Source: Anthopleura xanthogrammica
Lineage: Eukaryota > Cnidaria > Anthozoa > Actiniaria > Actiniidae
Length of the DNA stretch: 64,000 bases
Assembly: GCA_964019055.1 (NCBI GenBank)
Contig: OZ025221.1
Location: 2,153,713-2,217,712, forward strand
Direction of reading: 5' to 3'
The notes beneath the pieces are model-generated. The model was given only the letters and a program-made list of their open reading frames with translations, made no database searches and was not told the DNA's origin. Each line of letters starts with the position of its first letter. Position 1 is the first letter of the stretch. A program made the position numbers and the translations under genes. Shown here one piece after another: positions 42,758 to 52,917 of the stretch.

Positions 42758-45700
42758 TCATTTAAATTGAACTTGTAGTTTCAGGTGGTCGGTTTTCCCA
42801 TCAGCTTTATCCTCGTGTTCCGGATCTACGATACCAAACGATTTATACAGTCTATTTTGTCGTGTCCCTTGTAGCTTTTTCAGGTCTCTACCATACTGTA
42901 TTTCTCTTAGAAGTGCTTTGTGCTGAGCCTCTAGTTCCTCGCGGTGTTCATGTAGAGCTCGGGTTCTTCGTATCAATTGTAGAAGCTGTTGTCGTAAGAT
43001 TTTGTTTTCGTTTTTGACGTTATTGGTGTGTTCTTCTAAGCAATGCCTCGCTTCCTGCAACAAATAAAGAAAAATAAATTTTCTACGTTTTGTATTTCAT
43101 TTTGATTTGTGTGCGATAGTAACACCGCTAATCGATATCGTGGTCGTGGGATAGATTGTCCTCCTCCTTCCTTCCTTCCTTCCTTCCTTCCTTCCTTCCT
43201 TCCTTCCTTCCTTCCTTCCTTCCTTCCTTCCTTCTTTCTTTCTTTCCTTCCTTCTTTCCTTCCTTCTTTTGTTTCTTCTTTCCTTCCTTCTTCCCTTCTC
43301 TCTTTTCCTTCCTTCTTTTCTTCCTTCTTTTCTTTCTTCTTTTGTTTCTTCTTTTCTTCCTTCTTTTGTTTCTTCTTTTCTTCCTTCTTTTGTTTCTTGT
43401 TTTGTTTCTTGTTTTGTTTCTTGTTTTCTTCCTTCTTTTGTTTCTTGTTTTCTTCCTTCTTTTGTTTCTTGTTTTCTTCCTTCTTTTCTTCCTTCTTTTC
43501 TTTCTTCTTTTGTTTCTTCTTTTCTTCCTTCTTTTGTTTCTTCTTTTCTTCCTTCTTTTGTTTCTTGTTTTGTTTCTTCTTTTCTTCCTTCTTTTGTTTC
43601 TTGTTTTCTTCCTTCTTTTGTTTCTTGTTTTCTTCCTTCTTTTCTTCCTTCTTTTCTTTCTTGTTTTCTTCCTTCTTTCCTTCCTTCTTTTCTTCCTTTT
43701 CTTTCTTCTTTCCTTTGAATTCATTCTTTCCTTCTGCCAAGTAACACCAACTTAAAAACTGTTGCGTAACTTTACGACAGTTACAAAATACATAGAAAGG
43801 ATATGTATGTAACTATGCATGTATGCGCACTGTTGAGCAAATCAAAGTCATACACAATACTAACTTGAGTAGCTTGCTGTGCCATTTCTTGTATCTTGCT
43901 GTCAGATTCTTGTTGATAACCTCTTTTCTCTCTTAAGAAGGATGACTTGAGTTTTTGAATGGCCTCAGAGTGTTTCTTTCTCATCGTTTGTACTTCATTT
44001 TCCAGCCGAGCTATTTCTGCTTCTTGCTCTTTTTGTAATAACTAATAAAAGTGGATAAAGGAAAATACGAGTTCACTGAGTGAATGGATTACACGAAAAT
44101 GCAATATTTAAGGGTTGCAGATATCTTAGAAGCAGAAAAAGAATAAAAGAAAGAAGGAACAAATAAGTGAATGAAGAAAAATGAAAGGAAGTATGAATGG
44201 AAGCATGAACACATTAGATGATGAACAAAGAAAATAAATAGAAAGAAAGAAAGAAAGACAGACAAAAAAGGTCTTATTTTTTCAATATTTTTTACCTGGT
44301 ATTCTTCCAAGTCAGTCAATTCATTTTTCGCCATTGCAAGCTCTGCCTCTTTCTCCAGCATCAATGCCTTCAATTCTACAGCAAAAAGGCAAAATTATTA
44401 AAAAAATAGCTGGCAAAAACCTGTTTCAAAAAAGGTTGTCTGAGCCAAAGCAGGTAGGCTGGAGATAAAATATGGTGACTGGTGTTTCTCATTACTATTT
44501 GAGTCAAAAACATAGAGGTTGGAGGTTAGATAGATGGAGGGTGAGGTTAGGTGAGGTTGCATGGAGGTTAGATAGATGGAGGGTAAGGTAAGGTTGGATG
44601 GAGGGAGGGAGGGTGCGGGTGGATGGAAGGAGGGTGATGTTAAATTGAGGGAGGGTGAGGTTGGATGGAAGGAGGTTAAGGTTGGATGTAGGGGGACGAG
44701 GTTGGATGGAGGGAGGGAGAGGTTGGATGGAGGGAGGGTGAGGTCGGGTTGGATGGAGGGTGAGGTGAGGTGGGGTTGGATGGAGGTTGAGGTGAGGTGG
44801 GGTTGTATGGAGGGAGGGAGGGTAAGGTTGGATGGAGGGAGGGTGAAGTTAGATGGAGGGAGGGTGGTGGGGGTGCTAGGGCATTCAAAGAGGAGTAGAC
44901 TTGTTGTATACATGTTTCGGCAAAAGTTAAAGTCGATCAGCACCGCAGGAACTCCATCATAATGATTATGAACCATGGAGGAAACCACCAACATGGGACA
45001 TTTCTTAGGCCAGGTTTAGACATTGAATTTCACATGTGCCGAATCTAATGCAAATGAATTTAAACAAATAGGTTTTGCTTATTTGCATTAGATTCAGCAC
45101 ATGTGAAATTCGACGTCTAAACCTGGCCTAAGTTTATTAGACTTTTTGTGTCAAAAACAATACATTAAATTAAAAAACCATGTGAGGGAATGTGTTGTCA
45201 TGCCAATATTACCATCCTTTTTCTGTCCATAATCTTTTAACAGTTGCTCCTTTTGATCATTAATATCTTGCAGTTCTTGTTGATTTCTGTCGCTCAGTGT
45301 GATGATAGTTGTTTGTCTTTTCTGTGTTTTCTTGGACATGTATGACATGTATTCATGCTGTAGTTCACATAAAAAATTCTAACGATTAATTTATGTTTTT
45401 ACTGTTCAGTCAACCATGCCAGGTTGCTGGTTATATGATTGCATATTTTGGATCATGGTATATAACTCCTTAGTTCCATGTTGCGTCATTTCCTATTCCT
45501 ATATGTCTTATATGGAATGTTCATCAGCTGAATAGACCATTTCATGGTTGTTGTCACTCAACCTCAGCCTCGATAGTCTGTAATATATTCTTTAGAATTT
45601 GACTACAGCTCACGGTAATTTAAAGAATGTACACATTATCAAACAATAGACCATTTTCGAGATGCACAAGCACTTTCAAAAATATCTATTGAATAAATAC

Positions 45701-46944
45701 TTAAAACTTCCACGGGCTTTAGTCAAATTTTAAAGAATAAATTACAAGCTATCGAGGCTGAGGTTGAGTGATGACAACCATGAAATAGTCTATTACAAGC
45801 TTTCAATAGCATTCTGGCTGACAGTACATAGTGGACATTTTTGGTCACCATTTGGAGCAGATAATAAAATTCAAATACTCTCTTACCAGCTGACTGAAAT
45901 CTGGCAAATACCAGTATATGGAGCAGCAAAAATGGATAAATTAATGTCATTACAAGTATTTATTCACATTTTACAGCACAATGTGCAAAAGTATGACCAT
46001 TTGGTAAAACCAGACAGCTTCACATCAAATGTGTCAGTTTAACGCACAAAATCCCGTGCATAGAAGTATGCAAATACATTAAATGTGGTCATACTTTTGC
46101 TTGGCATGCTGTAAGCTCTGCCCTCTCATATCTTTGAATAAAATGCTTACTGACATTCATGAAGTTCGTGAAATTTCCTTAAATTACACCGTGCAAATGA
46201 TTATGTTTTGAAGAGTTTAAACTTTTGCAAGGAGGTATTAGGGTTTCATGCATAAATAAATGATCCCAGATACAATACTTACACTCTCAAGTCTTGTTTG
46301 CTGTGCTTCTTCTTGTAACCACTCATTTTCTTGCCTTCTGTTTTCTTGTTAAGGGTTATACAATGTACATAAAACTAATACCTGTAGTCTTCATTTAAGC
46401 TTATTATATATGTGATAATCTCTGCATAAATCACAATGAAACATATTCATAATACCAGGAAGTATTAAGAACAATTTGATATCCAATTTTAAATCAAAAG
46501 AAAAAATGGCAATACAACTAAAAGATGAAAAAGAGAATGTATATGCTTAAAATGTACAAAAAATATAAGCTTAACAAGCTAAGCTCATACCTCATTAGCT
46601 TCAAAAAAATTTGATAAATGATCACTGGTTGGTTGGTGGGATACCAGGTTAAAAATACAGACGACATAAAAGGATACAGTCCTTCTACTTCTAGTTTTAA
46701 CGCTCTCATATTTTCCGTGATCTTTTCTAGTCTAAAAAAGAATAAAAAGAGCACAAATCAGGCAAATTTTTTTGGAAAAAATTTGGCAAACTGTCGATTA
46801 TTCGGAAGATCAAACTCACTCTTTTCTCAATTCCAGCTCTTTTTCGGTCGGTTCTGATTTCTTTTCGCCTTCTCCTTCAGCTCCTTGTTCTTTTTCACCG
46901 CCTTTTCCTTTCTTTTTTCCTTTATCTTTCTTTTTTGGAGGCAT
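42758..46944 (-). CDS. CCDC166-like (DUF4515-type) coiled-coil protein
   Basis: Seven coding exons (46944-46820, 46731-46678, 46337-46283, 45357-45213, 44375-44296, 44041-43865, 43054-42758) join in phase to 310 residues. The N-terminus is a Lys/Gly-rich leader (MPPKKKDKGKKKGKGG). From about residue 33 to 280 the protein is nearly continuous coiled coil. Blocks resembling human CCDC166 are EYMSYMSKKTQKRQTTII, LSDRNQQELQDINDQKEQL and, near the C-terminus, KNENKILRQQLLQLIRRTRA with HREELEAQHKALLREIQYGRDL. This supports membership in the DUF4515/CCDC166 group. Function is not established; a ciliary or cytoskeletal role is only inference from the Lys-rich leader plus coiled-coil design. The exon 2 donor was chosen by phase and heptad continuity, so that junction is the least certain. 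Confidence 0.82.
43166..43735. repeat. Pyrimidine minisatellite with higher-order structure
   Basis: About 570 bp with no A on the plus strand and only scattered G. It starts as pure TTCC tetramers (43166-43240) and then becomes a mosaic of 12-mer blocks such as TTCTTTTGTTTC, TTCTTTTCTTCC and TTGTTTTCTTCC in recurring order. It lies in the last intron of the CCDC166-like gene. All long frames here are artefacts. Confidence 0.95.
44520..44880. repeat. GGATGGAGGGAGGGTGAGGTT minisatellite
   Basis: Roughly 16-20 diverged units of about 20 bp, G-rich on the plus strand, ending at about 44870 in GGAGGGAGGGTGGTGGGG. It is intronic in the CCDC166-like gene. Frequent GGG triplets make G-quadruplex folding possible. 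Confidence 0.9.
45004..45132. mobile_element. Palindromic MITE, family I
   Basis: 129 bp. The left end CTTAGGCCAGGTTTAGACAT is mirrored by the right end GTCTAAACCTGGCCTAAG, and inner arms (CACATGTGCCGAATCTAATG and complement) make it almost one hairpin. Intronic in the CCDC166-like gene. Confidence 0.85.
45531..45794. mobile_element. Inverted-repeat element, family J
   Basis: AATAGACCATTTCATGGTTG at the left is mirrored by CAACCATGAAATAGTCTATT at the right. Inner arms match as well (CTCAACCTCAGCCTCGATAG). A second AATAGACCATTT occurs inside at about 45645, so the element may itself be a fusion. Confidence 0.75.
45975..46115. mobile_element. Inverted-repeat element, family N (copy 2)
   Basis: It shares GGTAAAACCAGACAGCTTCA, TAGAAGTATGCAAATACATT and AAATGTGGTCATACTTT with 32992-33180. 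Its right arm complements AAAAGTATGACCATTTGG at its left end. Intronic in the CCDC166-like gene. Confidence 0.65.
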
Positions 46945-47654
46945 TTTTGCCTGATTTTCTTACAACTCGTTTGTAAACAACAACAGTTGTTATGGACACT
47001 GGTCAGCGGTAATGTAATTAGGGAGGTTGGTACTTCATGTTGGGTTCAAATAGTGTTTAACACAGGAACCCCAATCTAATAAAGAACGATTTACGTTAAA
47101 TGGTAAAAATCTTGAAGTTGCACTCCGTTAGGAAATAGTAAATAACACTTTTGTTGCTGACTTTTTTTAAAGAATTTCCATTCATAGCCGCCATCTTGGA
47201 TGAATTTAACAAAAAAAAAGATCAACTAGTGTCCTTTGTTATGTCATCCAACATGGCTGCCATGTCTTTTCCTATGGATTTTAGTAAAAAAAAGAAAGAA
47301 AGATAATAGTTGGATGTTCAAAAACAAAAAAAATAAGCAAAATAAAACAAACAAGCAAACAACAACAACAACAACAACAACAAGGGATGAGGCCAAACAC
47401 TTTTCTCATAATTAACCTACGAGTCCCAAGTATTTAGCCAGGAGCTAGGGGTGGGGGTTAATTACCCTGTACTCAGCGCCTCTCCAAGTCAAACAGGATA
47501 TATTTTTCTCAATTATCGCCAAAAGTTAAGATCAAATGAAGGAAATTAGAGGAATACACTGTCTGTTTCAGTAGTATCGGTTAAACAACCAACTTGTGTA
47601 TAAAAATAGTCACTACGGACACCCAGTATCAGAGAGGATATGCTTAACAAATTT

Positions 47655-47773
47655 CCTCTTATTTACCACGATATGACGTCAAAAAATGGTCAAAATATTA
47701 TGTATCCACGAGGCGTAGCCGCGTAACTAATTTTGACCAACTTTTGACGTCATATCGTGGTAAATAAGAGGAC
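47655..47773. mobile_element. Palindromic MITE, family K
   Basis: About 119 bp. The left arm CCTCTTATTTACCACGATAT with GACGTCAAAA is mirrored by the right arm TTTTGACGTCATATCGTGGT and AAATAAGAGG. The short centre contains CCACGAGGCGTAGCCGCG. Confidence 0.8.
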
Positions 47774-48067
47774 ATACCATACTACATCGTAATTTTTTTA
47801 CCGTAACAAATATACTCAAAGAAAAAGAAAATATAAGAAAAATATAAGAAAAAGTTTGAAAAAGTTCGCCCTGGATACGTGCGCGAGCTGCGATTCGTCA
47901 TTTATCGGTATGTCCACTTCATTACCAAGCTAGGGCTCTCGACCAATTAATCAGCGCGCGAAAAATTTCACAATTATATATGGTAAAAACAGATTCACAC
48001 TATCTAAATCAATAAAATCGCGGGCTTCGTTCCTTTTTGGACCTTTACAGCTTCGACCTTGTTTCAT

Positions 48068-48335
48068 ATACAGCTCTTTCAAAAACGTTGAATACCCTAA
48101 ATAGTGTATTCCAAGACCTGAAATGCATTCTGGTTATTTTGTAATATTGTCTAAATAAATGATAATTATTTATTTTATTTTTAGTGCATTCCATCCGAAA
48201 CAAAATACTAGCTACATATAGAGAACAAATCGCTGTATATTTACTTTTTATTTCAAATTAATGAAACTCACAACTGCCCTTATCATTTTGCATTATTCAG
48301 CTGTATTCAACATTTTTTTGAAATGGCTGTATATC
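48068..48335. mobile_element. TIR element, family L (copy 2)
   Basis: It matches 5532-5832: TACAGCTCTTTCAAAAACGT at the left, the shared interior TTAGTGCATTCCATCCGAAA, and ATTTTTTTGAAATGGCTGTA at the right. It lacks the expanded ATTCAGT array of copy 1. Confidence 0.75.
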
Positions 48336-48748
48336 CAATCCAGGGCACAATATGACAAAACAAAACAAAACTGAACAACAACAACAACAAAAAAAAGGAA
48401 CAAAACAAACAATCATTGCTAATAATATCTATATGTAGGAACTTTCTAATTACTTATTTTTTCATATTTCATAGCATATTCAGCTTAATGCTTTTTCTTT
48501 TGACTTTGAATGTTTTGACTTCTATTTGCCATATCCAGGTAGGGACTTTTATATTTTTGAGTGCACATTATATTAATAAATATAGAGTATTTTATATTTC
48601 TTTTTGATTTGATTTGCCTGTGTATATATATGTATATATTTTGCTGTTTTTGTAAGCGCATTAAGAACATTGGAATGCACTAGAAATAAATTATTATTAT
48701 TATTATTTAGTTATAAGACAAACAACATGCAAGACTCAATATCATTTC

Positions 48749-48971
48749 AGCTTTCTTGCTTTCTTTCTCAAATAATATGAAATACTTAGCTGTGCCTTGT
48801 AAGGTTATGCCATCCAATATTCCACAATATCTTATATATCTTCCTGATTTGCATGATCATTTAAGCTTTCTTGCTTTCTTTCTCAAATAATATGAAATAC
48901 TTAGCTGTGCCTTGTAAGGTTATGCCATCCAATATTCCACAATATCTTAGCTTCCTGATTTGCATGATCAT
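48749..48971. repeat. Tandem duplication, period about 115 bp
   Basis: Two nearly identical units start at 48749 and 48864 (AGCTTTCTTGCTTTCTTTCT...CCTGATTTGCATGATCAT). The only clear difference is a short ATAT-type indel near the unit end. The high identity points to a recent event or an assembly error. Confidence 0.9.
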
Positions 48972-49289
48972 ATCAGATGGCGCCAAGTGATAACCCGAGA
49001 CGCGCCATGCAATACTGCGGTGTTAGTTCATTCAACTTTTATTCAGTGGCTTCAATTCCTTGTGCATGTGTTGTCATATCACATCGTCAAGTCCCCAAAA
49101 TCATGGAGTAGAATAGTTTACAAAGAATATGATAATTAATGATATAGAATCCCTGCAAAAATTATCACTGGCATTTGTTTTCATATATGTAACCCAGTTT
49201 TGATGGCCGCCTTTTGGAAATTCGAAGATGATGCGGAAGTGATGAAAGGATGCATATGGGTGATTGGAAGGATAGGTGGATCATGGATG

Positions 49290-49461
49290 AATCAGATGGA
49301 TGGATGGATGGACCGACGGATATCGATGGATAGATGTGGATAAATGGAAGGATAGATGGATGGGATGATGGATGATGGATGGATGGATAATAAGTTAATT
49401 GTTGTTCTTTTTACTTCCGACTTTATTCTTATTTTCTCTCATTTCTTTTTCTCTCTTTCTA

Positions 49462-49510
<49 letters not shown>
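49290..49510. repeat. GATG-rich tract and (CT)n microsatellite
   Basis: An interrupted GGAT/GATG region (about 49290-49388), then about 45 bp of CT dinucleotides at 49464-49508. Confidence 0.9.
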
Positions 49511-49512
<2 letters not shown>

Positions 49513-50509
49513 GTTTTTTTCCTTCCTATTCCATCCTATAATTCAACTCTTCCTAATTTTTTCTTTCCTTATATCCTCGTTTTTCATTATCGATATTAAT
49601 CTGTCAGTTCGTACGTCTTACTGACCATCACTCCCAACACGACATGTACTTGTACAACAGAGCTCCTTTAGCTCATGTTAGCAGAGTGGAAACAATAAGG
49701 TTACCAAAATATATCGTCTTATTCTGTATTTTTTTGGGACTGAAACGATCGACATCTAGCCAGGAAAGTACTAGTGAATTGAAATGAAGGAGTTGTCATA
49801 AATCCGCTTATATATATATTATATTCCGGCTATATGGTTCTTCCTTATTACAAAAGTCTTCGTTCTGGTACGTGCTGAACAAGAGCTGACGTCATAGCAT
49901 GCACGGAATCATGACTTAGCTCAGCTAAGTACACGAAAAGAGCTAATTCTTTGACAGCCGGCAATGAGTTTGATATATACGACAACGTGAAATTCTCAAC
50001 CTTGAGTCACGTAATGTGAGGGCGTATACATTTGAAAGAAAAACTAACTTTGTGTTTGGAAAATCTAAAATGATGAGTCACGCAGAAAAATATTATAAGA
50101 AGAAGAAGGGGGGAAGATAGAAAAGAAAAAGAAAAAGAAAAAGAAAAAAAAAGGAACTACTATACATGGAAAATATATTGCTACTACGCCCTGTAAAGAT
50201 ACATCTTTGATAAAAAAAAAATATTTTTTACCTTTTCATTTATTACTATTTTTTGATTATTTTTATTGTTTCCTTTCGCTGTAATATCAAAACGTCTTCC
50301 AAACAACTAACTCCCAAAAAAGTTAATTCTTTCCTTGCGTGAAAACAGGAAAAATATATATCGTGAACGACAAAGCGAGGGCTAAATTATCTTGACATTT
50401 CTTGGCATGCAAAGTCCAGCACGTAGGGCCAATGGTAAGGAAATGCAAATATGTTGATAGCTAGCCGTCAATCACTTTTAATACTTACTCCAACCAATCA
50501 GAACAACCC

Positions 50510-50860
50510 AAAATCACGTGACCAAGCCTACGCCGTGCGCATGGTCTGGCTGTTGTAAGTGGTTTGTAGTGTATTTTTTAAGTTTAGAGTTATTGGAGTT
50601 AATTTGTGAGGTAAGTGTGGATTTGTTTGGGTAAATACGAGTTGGTGTTTTGGATTATAAACACGAGCCGAGAGGTACTGACATCGCACACGTGAGGAGA
50701 CGGCATGGGATTCAAAACTACTAATCACTAAGCGGGAAGCCAGTCAGAGTAGTAAACCAACTGGTTCGTAAACTGCTGAATCTTCCTGAAGCACCTTATA
50801 TTCTTTCTGAAGACATCTTAAACAGTCTTAATTGTTCCTGCTCTCGCGTTCACATCGAAG
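50510..50860 (+). promoter_or_regulatory. Candidate promoter and 5' UTR exon of the ATF7IP-like gene
   Basis: At 50860/50861 a consensus donor (CATCGAAG then GTAAGT) has no coding frame behind it. An acceptor at 52904/52905 (ATCAACAG) precedes the first coding ATG by 13 bases. Splicing the two would give a non-coding first exon and a 2-kb 5' intron. The exon's 5' boundary is unknown, and the promoter position is inference. Confidence 0.4.
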
Positions 50861-51469
50861 GTAAGTTTTTCTAGTCCGTTTCCAAAAAGACTACATGAAA
50901 TCAACAAATAGACTTTTGATCACGCAACAGCAAAGCCTGACATCTAAAGCTTCAGTTTTCCTCATTTTTCCCCCTGAAAATACCAGAAAACGTGTCAGGG
51001 AGTTTATTCTGATCTTTAGTGTTTCAAGGGAACTTGTTGATTCGTGAAATAAGCTCTTACCGTAGTTTTTTCTGAGGTCTTCAGCCGAGGGCCCGACACA
51101 TAACGAAGTAACGATGAAAAAAAACTTAAGATTCTTCTCACTTTAACGTCGTTTTTTCAAATAAATTATAATTCAAATAGATTTGTTTTATTCCTGGTTT
51201 AATATTTGACAACATTTAGTTTATTTGGTGAGATATAAGTGTCATTTTGAGCGCGCGTTCATCGCTATTTCGCTAGAGTCCGCCATCTTGTTTTTCGAGT
51301 AATTAATATGCAAATTATTTCTGAAACGACATTTGATGCCTAAATGCTGGCTATTTTCCTTGTGGAGTCGTAATCATTGTTTTAAATTATTAAGCACTTT
51401 TTCTCACAAATAATGGCCACTGACCACACTATTTCAAAAATAGACAAAAGAAAACCTTCAGCTTTTATA

Positions 51470-51745
51470 GATGCCCTGAAACAATCCTCTTGGCTGATCT
51501 AGCTAAGTCAGGGCAAGGATGACTCAAAGGTCAAACCCTGAAACGACCTCTCGGCTGAAATTTAGTCTGGGGGGGGGGGGGGGCATGGCTAACTCAAAGA
51601 TTGAACCCTGAAACAACCTTTGGGCTGATCTAAGTCAGGGCAAAAACAACCCTAAAACAAACTCTGGGTTGAATTTAGTCAGAAAGGGCATGGCTAACTC
51701 AAAGATTGGACCCTGAAACAACCTCTAGGTTGATCTAATTCAGGA
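51470..51745. repeat. Minisatellite of about 58-65 bp units (CCCTGAAACAACCTCTNGGCTG)
   Basis: Four to five diverged units share ACCCTGAAACAACCT, GGCTGATCTAAGTCAGGGCA and GGCTAACTCAAAGATTG. The same sequence occurs in reverse complement at 56145-56320. A G-run interrupts it at about 51570. Confidence 0.85.
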
Positions 51746-51977
51746 CTTCCTTGCTGCGCACAACACAACAAGCAAGTTTTTTGTTGTTTTTTTTAAAATA
51801 AAATACAAATTAGAGTAACTGTTATTTTGATTATTGATACAACATAATAAAAGGAAGTTGAGCATGCTGTGTGCTCCTTTAAAACAAATAAATGCCTTCA
51901 ACCAATCATAAAGCATGCACATTCATGTTTTTTTACTGCCATAGTCTTGCAGGGAGATAAGAGAAATAAACATTCTC

Positions 51978-52164
51978 AGCTTAGGCATAATGTTTTCTCA
52001 TTTCAGACCACATGTCATTACCTAGAGTATCATTTCTTTGTTTAACAGTTGCGCATGAGAAGACACATAAATATGGACACAACTCAAACAAAGAATCTTA
52101 TTCTCAAGAGACATGACCTATGGTCTGAAATGGGAAAACATTGTGCGTCAGCCAAAAAGGTCTA
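51978..52164. mobile_element. Palindromic MITE, family B (copy 7)
   Basis: Near full length, from CAGCTTAGGCATAATGTTTT to AAAACATTGTGCGTCAGCC and AAAAAGGTCTATA, with both arms and the core. It lies in the putative 5' intron of the ATF7IP-like gene. Confidence 0.85.
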
Positions 52165-52459
52165 TACTCTACTCTTTTCTTTTCCTTTATTTCTATAGAA
52201 CTGAAGGTGTTATGTAAACACACTGAAGTAAAAAAATGGTCTAAAATTTGTTCTAGCTAGAAATAATTAAGTCTGATTTTAATAAATTAAAAAAGAATCC
52301 AGCATTCATTTCTGTTGACAGTTTCTTGCTTAAATTGCATAAATAAATAAAATAAATAAGTATCTTTATTCAATTAGTTAGTCGTTCTAACACTTTCACA
52401 CTAATTGGGGACACTTTTCACTAACAAACCCCATAGCATAGGAGTGAAAATTGTGCTTC

Positions 52460-52689
52460 AAAGCTCACAAAGCACTCTGGGAAACCGAGCCCTGAAACAG
52501 GAAAACCAAAGGAAATATCAGAAAAGAATTACTCTGTTATTTTCAACTGTTGAAATTCTTACATTTCCATAGAAAATGGTGGAGAAAAAAATTGTCAAAT
52601 GAATTTTTAGAAGAGCCAAAAAAGTGGAAAGACTCAATTTCCCATCATGCTTTGTCCTAGAAATTTGAGCTCATGCACATTGGCTATTG
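52460..52689. repeat. Dispersed repeat, family O (copy 2)
   Basis: It matches 14338-14558 (AAAGCTCACAAAGCACTCTG to GAGCTCATGCACATTGGCTA) with a short insertion of AAAAGTGGAAAG-type sequence. Confidence 0.7.
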
Positions 52690-52917
52690 AACCAGTGACC
52701 CGAACATTTGGAACCAGTAGTGAAAGATGACTCGTTAGTAGCGTACGCCACTCATGATACCCATAAATTTTTGCCAATACAACAATTTTTGAAAGGGGTG
52801 CATATAGTTGTAAAATACAAAATGAGATTTGGTAGTGTTCCTGTGGAATGGAAACTTTAACTGAAACTGTTTAGAAATCAGAATTTTTTTAAATTTATCA
52901 ACAGGTAATTGGAACAG

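Larger units (their letters stand above)
46945..52917. other. Intergenic between the divergent CCDC166-like and ATF7IP-like genes
   Basis: No coding exon is supported. It carries a palindrome (47655-47773), an L-family element, a 115-bp tandem duplication, CT and GATG microsatellites, a minisatellite (51470-51745), family-B and family-O repeats, and a candidate non-coding first exon of the ATF7IP-like gene ending at 50860. Confidence 0.5.

Noticed and set aside
43036..43755. Long Lys/Glu-rich and Phe/Leu/Ser-rich frames on both strands
   Set aside because: They are readings of the pyrimidine minisatellite in an intron; no start context or conserved domain.
46518..46677. Extension of CCDC166-like exon 2 through a hydrophobic stretch
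   Set aside because: The extra residues break the coiled coil. A GTATCC donor at 46677 keeps phase and gives a continuous heptad pattern matching the family.
48749..48971. CRISPR-like direct repeats
   Set aside because: Only two long contiguous units, no short repeat with unique spacers, and the genome is animal.
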